The notes beneath the pieces were generated by a model. It was not told the origin of the DNA. It was given only the letters and a program-made list of their open reading frames with translations, and did no database searches. A program made the translations under genes and the position numbers. Shown piece by piece: positions 59,224 to 64,000 of a DNA stretch of 64,000 nt (positions are counted from its first letter, which is position 1; each line of letters opens with the position of its first letter). This DNA comes from Acarospora socialis (lineage: Eukaryota > Ascomycota > Lecanoromycetes > Acarosporales > Acarosporaceae). Location: NCBI GenBank assembly GCA_025617375.2, contig JAMYGW020000001.1:1736001-1800000 (forward strand), in the 5' to 3' direction.

Positions 59224-61090
59224 ATGGAAATCGACGGTCATCCAAAGGCGTACGAGTGCAGTCAGTGCTACAAATCATATTCGAGAGGCAGGTCTTCATG
59301 GTTTTCGTGACTGGTTTTCTGCACATTACCTCTTCCCTTTTTATCCTACCTGTACGCATTTCTTCTTGCAGGAATATTCATTAACAAGTCATCAACAGAG
59401 GATCTACTCCTTCGCCATCAACATCGTTGTCAGTCGAATAGGGTTCACTCCAAGCGCAAGGCATGCAATGCTTGCATCCGAGCGAAAGCAAAGTGCTGTT
59501 GCACACAACCTACTTGCTCTCGCTGCTCAAACGCGGTACTGTATGCAAGTATTTTAAGACGGGTGCTGAGAGTAGCGGAAGACAAGCCCCAGGGGTTTCG
59601 GTGGAGTCAAATACGCACGATACTACTTTCTTGGCCTTCAACAACATGAGCAACGCCTCACCAGATACACTGGAGTTTGTTACTGGTGACATTCCGTTGT
59701 GGAACTTTCAGTGGGGCTCGCCAGGCAGTCAATGGCCAGCTAATGTAGCGGACTTCTCTGGTCAGAGTAGCGAAGCAATACTCTCAACAATGAGAAACTC
59801 CATGGACAGTTCTTCTGGCGCACTGCCTAACAGCCATATGAACGGAACTCTTCAACCTAGCGATCCACCATGGCAGATAGAGGCTTTGACTCCGGGTACA
59901 ACAAATGCAGTCCTGCAGTCACAAGAGCACTTTAAGGATACTGCAGAGACAAGTCACGCGCAGCTATCAAGGAATCTTCCCGTGGCCCGCGACTCTTCTC
60001 AGGAGATCCCACGGACCATGGTGCCAAGTAATGCTTCAGGCCAGGAAGCCGTCTTTTCGAAGCTGCTATCCGTCGTGCGCAATTATCCATATCTCCTCGC
60101 CTGTGAAGACTACCAGTCACCACTTATGCATCGTGAGCATTACATTAGCATTGCTGATATCACCAAAATGCCAAAGTCATCCATGGCGATCTGTTGTGCT
60201 TCAGGCCTGAGAGCCAAAAGCGACACATCATTCCTCCGACGCGCGATAATATCCGAGAAGCATCGCCTTGTTGAAGAATTTGTATGTTGAGAACGTTGCC
60301 TTTGTAAGATCTTATGCTGATACTGCTCTCTAAAAGCACAAACATAACTGTCTCGACCAGTGGGATGCTTTGCACGCTATGTTGCTGTATGAGACTATGG
60401 AACTCCATGAGTCTCAAAACGACAAAGAACAGTGGAAATCGGGTTCGCGAATCAAGGGCTTACATTGGCCACTCCTCTTGAAGGTAAGGTTCCCAACATT
60501 ATCTGTCATACTCCGGGGTGCTGTGGGCGGCATTTGTTTTTGAGTTTACTGCCAAATTATGACTTATCGCCCGTCTCATTCATTGTTCATCTTATACTGA
60601 TTCCCCTTAGATGACAAGACACTTCTGGAAGTCACATCCAGAAGCACAAGACACATCACTATTCACACCCCCCTTGATCAATGAGTCGTCCAACGGGGCA
60701 GCTCCGAGTGCATGGTCTACCTGGACCGTCTCCGAGACCGCAAGACGGACCGTGTTTTTCATCAATCTGGCCAATTTTCTCGCAAGTCACGATCCATATA
60801 CCGGAGAACAATCTCTTTACTACGAGCCGCTCGATGATGATATGATACTTCACATGTCGTTGCCGTCCTCTACGGCGACATGGGACGCGCACACCGAAAA
60901 GGAATGGTCCGAGGCAATGCATCGGTCCGAATCGAACGGAGATATTGGAAGAGGGGAGAGCCTCAAGACGCTGTTCTTGAAGTACACGAAAGACCACTTG
61001 CAGACGACGTTTAGTAGCCAATGCGGTCTTGGTGATTCGGAGGAGCTCAAGCGCTTAGTTGTCTCGTGCGCTCTCTTGCAGTTCACTTGA
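59224..61090 (+). pseudogene. C2H2 plus Zn2Cys6 transcription factor with broken frame
   Basis: Regulator with two DNA-binding units. ATG 59224 opens MEIDGHPKAYECSQCYKSYS, the first half of a C2H2 finger; after an intron (donor at 59292) the rest appears as LLLRHQHRC near 59410, then the zinc cluster CNACIRAKAKCCCTQPTCSRC at 59464. The body from about 59540 (KRGTVCKYFKTG onward) is open to 60281, then exons 60337-60483 and 60611-61090 splice cleanly to the stop. Two frame problems are seen: no available acceptor matches the phase of the first exon, and the cluster's last Cys is one base out of frame with the preceding Cys (near 59526). The body is otherwise intact, with ordinary fungal regulator helices. 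This domain pair is the plan of Cmr1/Pig1-like regulators, but the body does not identify it further. Confidence 0.65.
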
Positions 61091-61546
61091 TGCTAATAGG
61101 TTAATTCCTTCTGCTTCTGAACGGTGCCTAAGTCATTGGGGATTGGATGTCGCTCCTTTATCAAAGTTGCGGCTGGTCCGATGTTTATCCGCCTACCTCT
61201 ATGCCTGAGACGCAAAGATCTAGAACTTATCCACTGCTTTAGATCCCGCAACCAGGCGGGAAGCATCTAATGACACTACTTACTGTTTGCGCCATGATAT
61301 CGATGGCTTTCCGGATCACGAAACTGAAGTAATCCGCTCGAGCAAAGACATAGAGGAACAGCATTTTCCCTCGATCCTTTTTACAAACAGCATCAGGTTA
61401 GTGCTTCCAGCGCACCACGAACAGTTACGCCAAGTTTGCCACGGGCATCAAGCTCCTTTTCGTAATACAGTCTACCAGTTGAATCCGCTCATAGTCAGAA
61501 TAGTCACTTTCATTTTCGCTCTAGTTTACATCTACCAATCGTCCGA
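61091..61546. other. Convergent intergenic region
   Basis: 456 bp between the regulator (+) and the 2OG oxygenase (-), both ending here. No other feature is visible. Confidence 0.45.
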
Positions 61547-62842
61547 TCAAGCAGCCCCAACGATGTTCTCCTTCTTGGTGCTGTGTCCCGCTACGTGGAG
61601 TTGCTTGACTCTGGCTTTGACATGCTCACCAGCAACAACGGGCGGGAAGCGCGCCGGCTGCTCTTCGGAACAGCAGGCATCCAACGGCTGGACCACCAAA
61701 TCGGCGTTGAATTGGCCGAAGTAGGCGATGGAATACCGACCGGGGATCTCCCGACCCGCCGAAGGAGGCTCGATGACTCGATGCATGGTTGACGGGAGGC
61801 CACCATTGAAAAATCTGGATAGCAAGTCACCGACTAAAAAGAGACCCTCTCGCGTTAGTGTGTCTTCGGCTCTTCGTTTGCTGCCGGGCTTTGGTTCCCC
61901 CTTACCGTTTACAATGGCGCAGTCGTCCCGACGAGCAATGTGTTGATACTGCCCGTCGCGGCCCATGACCTGAAGTCCCTCACCGGCATCATTGAAGAGC
62001 AGAGTCAGACAGCCATAATCCGTATGCGCCCCGGCGCGAACACGCCTCTGGAAAGAATCGATGGAGGTAGGAGGGTAGTGCAAACACGCGATGAAGTGAT
62101 TCTTTTCCGTGACAAAGGCATCAAAGGCATCGGACTCGAGTCCCACGGCCTCGGCCAGAACGCTCAACAATTCCCGAACGACGCCATGGCACGAGTCGAA
62201 GAAAGCGGCCAGCTCCCTCCGCATCGTCTGCGAGTCGGCATCAAGAAGCCACTGATTCGGCTTCTCCTCGTCGTCGTCGCGGTACATGCCAAAGAACTCT
62301 TTGAGGTCAGAGGTGTCTGGATTGGCGGCCAGTTTGAGCGGGCAGCTCCATCCCTGGCTCGGGCCCCTTCCCTTGTCCATCTTTCCGAGGATCTTCATCT
62401 TCTCGGATTCGGGCTTGGAGAAGAAGGTGCGGGAGATGGAGAAAAGCTTGTTGATGCCATCCTGAGTGATGTTAGGCTTTTTCAGATAGACGAACCTGTT
62501 CCTTGGCCGTCAGTCTATATGTCTATCGAAAATGAGATTGGTTGTAGAGTTTCGTTGTAATCTTTTTCCGTTACTTTGAAGATATAGCCGGCTGTCACTT
62601 CAACATTCCCGACTCGACAGGCAATGAAAAATTCCTCCCTTAACAATACCAGTGGGATGTAAGGGTAGAGGATATCGAAACAAAGGAATAAAAGTGTACC
62701 CGATATTGCGCAATGCTTCGTAGAACTTGCGTCTCTCTGCATTTCGCGCAGCAGCCAGGTCAGAGTCCTTCGAGCTCAAGAGGGGATAGTCGATAACGAG
62801 GAGTTCGGCTGGCACCGCCGCCTCATCTGGAGTACTACCCAT
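61547..62842 (-). CDS. 2-oxoglutarate/Fe(II)-dependent oxygenase
   Basis: Oxygenase of the isopenicillin N synthase-like family, 339 residues, the usual size. Three exons: 62842-62700, 62495-61906 and 61833-61547; in phase. The first intron is 204 nt, long for this window. The N-terminal domain reads VIDYPLLSS and FYEALRNIGFVYLKKPNI. Iron ligands are His205 and Asp207 (AGAHTDYGCL) and His262 (LPSTMHRV); the 2-oxoglutarate motif RxS is Arg277-x-Ser279 (GRYSIAYF). The second splice is needed to form AIVNVGDLLSRF; read without it, about 20 extra polar residues would be inserted. It diverges from the acyl-CoA ligase gene over a 754-bp promoter and ends against the regulator, which suggests a small-molecule pathway. 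Substrate unknown. Confidence 0.9.
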
Positions 62843-63596
62843 TATGTAAACAACAACGACAACAATAACAAACCGTAGGTAGCGAGGATCGTTAAAAGAG
62901 AAAAGCGAGTTTGGACCGAGAGCGGAGAAGAATATATGACACTCTTCACACCGATTGCATTGCTTACTTACTTGTATCACGTTTTATAAGACGAAAAACG
63001 AAAACAATATAAAAAGACAGTATTAGGTGCAGCCAAGGCCCAAAACGGTTCCTTGGCGGTAATCCGGTCAGCGCCTTCTCCGGTGACAGACGGAGAGAAC
63101 GGGCCGACCGTCAGCCCTAGTCTTGTCAGGGCTTGCCTAATCTCGGACATTCGTTGAGGTATGACGCTGCTTCACTGGAACACGATTACTTTGGAATTGG
63201 CCACATGTTCCAAATCCATGGAGATGTACTGTATCTCCCACGCGATTCATGGACAGGTGTCGCTTCAACGCGCGTATTACAGCTACGCGACTGCCAATCC
63301 ACGAGCCGTTCTGGAAGACGGGAGTCCTTCGGCGGAGGCCGAATCGGAGCAAGCTCGTATTTCGGAGTTGGCACGGAGGTGGGGGCAGAAAACGTCGTTG
63401 TGAGGCGTTGCGGCACGGTCAGGCTGGACATCGCCTTATGGGATGCGAAGCCCTAGGCCTAGCTTATTTGGGAAACTTGGTTTTGTGGATGGGGCTCCAT
63501 TTATATGCCGGCGGTTGGAGTGGTATATCCCTGGGACTTCTGAGTCGGCAGGAATGCAAAAAGACGTGCGAAAAGTTGCACAAAAGTTTGAACGCC
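62843..63596. promoter_or_regulatory. Divergent promoter, 2OG oxygenase / acyl-CoA ligase
   Basis: A 754-bp stretch between two divergent start codons of probable pathway enzymes. Short frames on both strands (for example 63133-63456) have no family features. It is the place to look for binding sites of a cluster regulator. Confidence 0.5.
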
Positions 63597-64000
63597 ATGA
63601 TCTTTCAATCGAAGCTACCAAGCCCTGCACGTCCTACTTTGGACGTTTGCAGTTACATCTTCGAGTCGCGCAGGAACTACCCTCCTGATAGAGTTCTCTA
63701 CAAGATGGACTGCAATAGTGAAACACTCACCTTGGCACAACTAGAGCAGAGAAGTCGAAAGTTGGCATGGACTTTGGTCAACCGCTTCGGGATCAAGCGT
63801 GGAGATACCGTGGCTATCCTGGCCCGAGATTCGGTAAGATTGTTGGAGAATCTTCGTACCGAGCGTTTACTGACCCCGCCAGCTGCTCTATCCAATTGTA
63901 TATTTGGCCATACTTGCCGCGGGAGCGACCGTGGAACTGATTCCGGTGCAGAAGGAATTGACCACCAACGATGTCATTGCTCGAATGAAGCAGGCAGAGA
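63597..64000 (+). CDS. AMP-forming acyl-CoA ligase, 4-coumarate ligase-like (partial)
   Basis: Start of an adenylate-forming enzyme, cut by the window end after about 118 residues. Exons: 63597-63833 and 63883-64000 and beyond. ATG 63597 gives MIFQSKLPSPARPTLDVCSY, then IFESRRNYPPDRV, the usual start of fungal 4CL-like ligases; a nearby ATG at about 63705 would remove this conserved part. LAQLEQRSRKLAWTLVNRFG, KRGDTVAILARDS and LYPIVYLAILAAGATVELI are the first conserved helices and strands of the AMP-binding fold. The ATP-binding loop and catalytic Lys lie outside the window. It may activate an aryl or fatty acid for the same pathway as the neighbouring oxygenase. Confidence 0.88.
   Translation, partial: MIFQSKLPSPARPTLDVCSYIFESRRNYPPDRVLYKMDCNSETLTLAQLEQRSRKLAWTLVNRFGIKRGDTVAILARDSVRLLENLRTERLLTPPAALSNCIFGHTCRGSDRGTDSGAEGIDHQRCHCSNEAGR

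Overview
The window is nuclear DNA of a filamentous ascomycete (Pezizomycotina). The grounds are: many GT-AG introns of about 50-80 nt, dense genes on both strands separated by 0.3-2 kb, two Zn2Cys6 regulators with a fungal-type body, fungal families (DUF4211, DUF5923/DUF4449, Mdm10 of ERMES/SAM, Tom22, mL43) and enzymes of the DHN-melanin pathway. The class cannot be fixed from this window. Gene models were spliced by eye from conserved motifs and GT-AG phase; most close to an exact multiple of three.

Layout. 1-1.7 kb: no supported gene. 1.7-6.4 kb: a Dma1-type FHA-RING ubiquitin ligase (-) and the alpha subunit of mitochondrial processing peptidase (+) from a shared promoter. 7.0-17.9 kb: a pigment neighbourhood, with an Ayg1-type polyketide-shortening hydrolase (-) and scytalone dehydratase (+) diverging from one 640-bp promoter, then a large Zn2Cys6 regulator and, 3 kb on, a hydroxynaphthalene-reductase-like SDR. 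No polyketide synthase lies in the window. 19.5-25.2 kb: an arginase-family protein with an apparent frameshift, TOM22, and a DUF4211 nuclear protein. 25.2-27 kb: non-coding, with a 29-bp inverted repeat. 27-30.1 kb: a 920-residue DUF5923/DUF4449 lipid-binding-like protein.

32.1-41.9 kb is a compact housekeeping block: Mdm10 (-), Mrt4 (+), U1-70K (-), mitochondrial ribosomal protein mL43 (+), triosephosphate isomerase in seven exons (-) and a 685-residue disordered protein (-).

42-53.4 kb is gene-poor. From about 45 kb it looks like a graveyard: the minus strand carries interrupted coding-like stretches, including repeated coiled-coil modules. 53.4-64 kb is accessory: an F-box protein (-), a polytopic membrane protein (+), a C2H2 plus Zn2Cys6 regulator whose DNA-binding region is out of frame with its body (+), a 2-oxoglutarate/Fe(II) oxygenase (-) and the start of an AMP-forming acyl-CoA ligase (+) cut by the window end. 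The last three may be the edge of a second biosynthetic cluster.

Working together: Ayg1, scytalone dehydratase and the SDR correspond to successive steps of DHN-melanin synthesis (chain shortening, dehydration, reduction), with the regulator as the likely local controller. MPP alpha, Tom22, Mdm10 and mL43 all serve mitochondrial biogenesis but are probably neighbours by chance.
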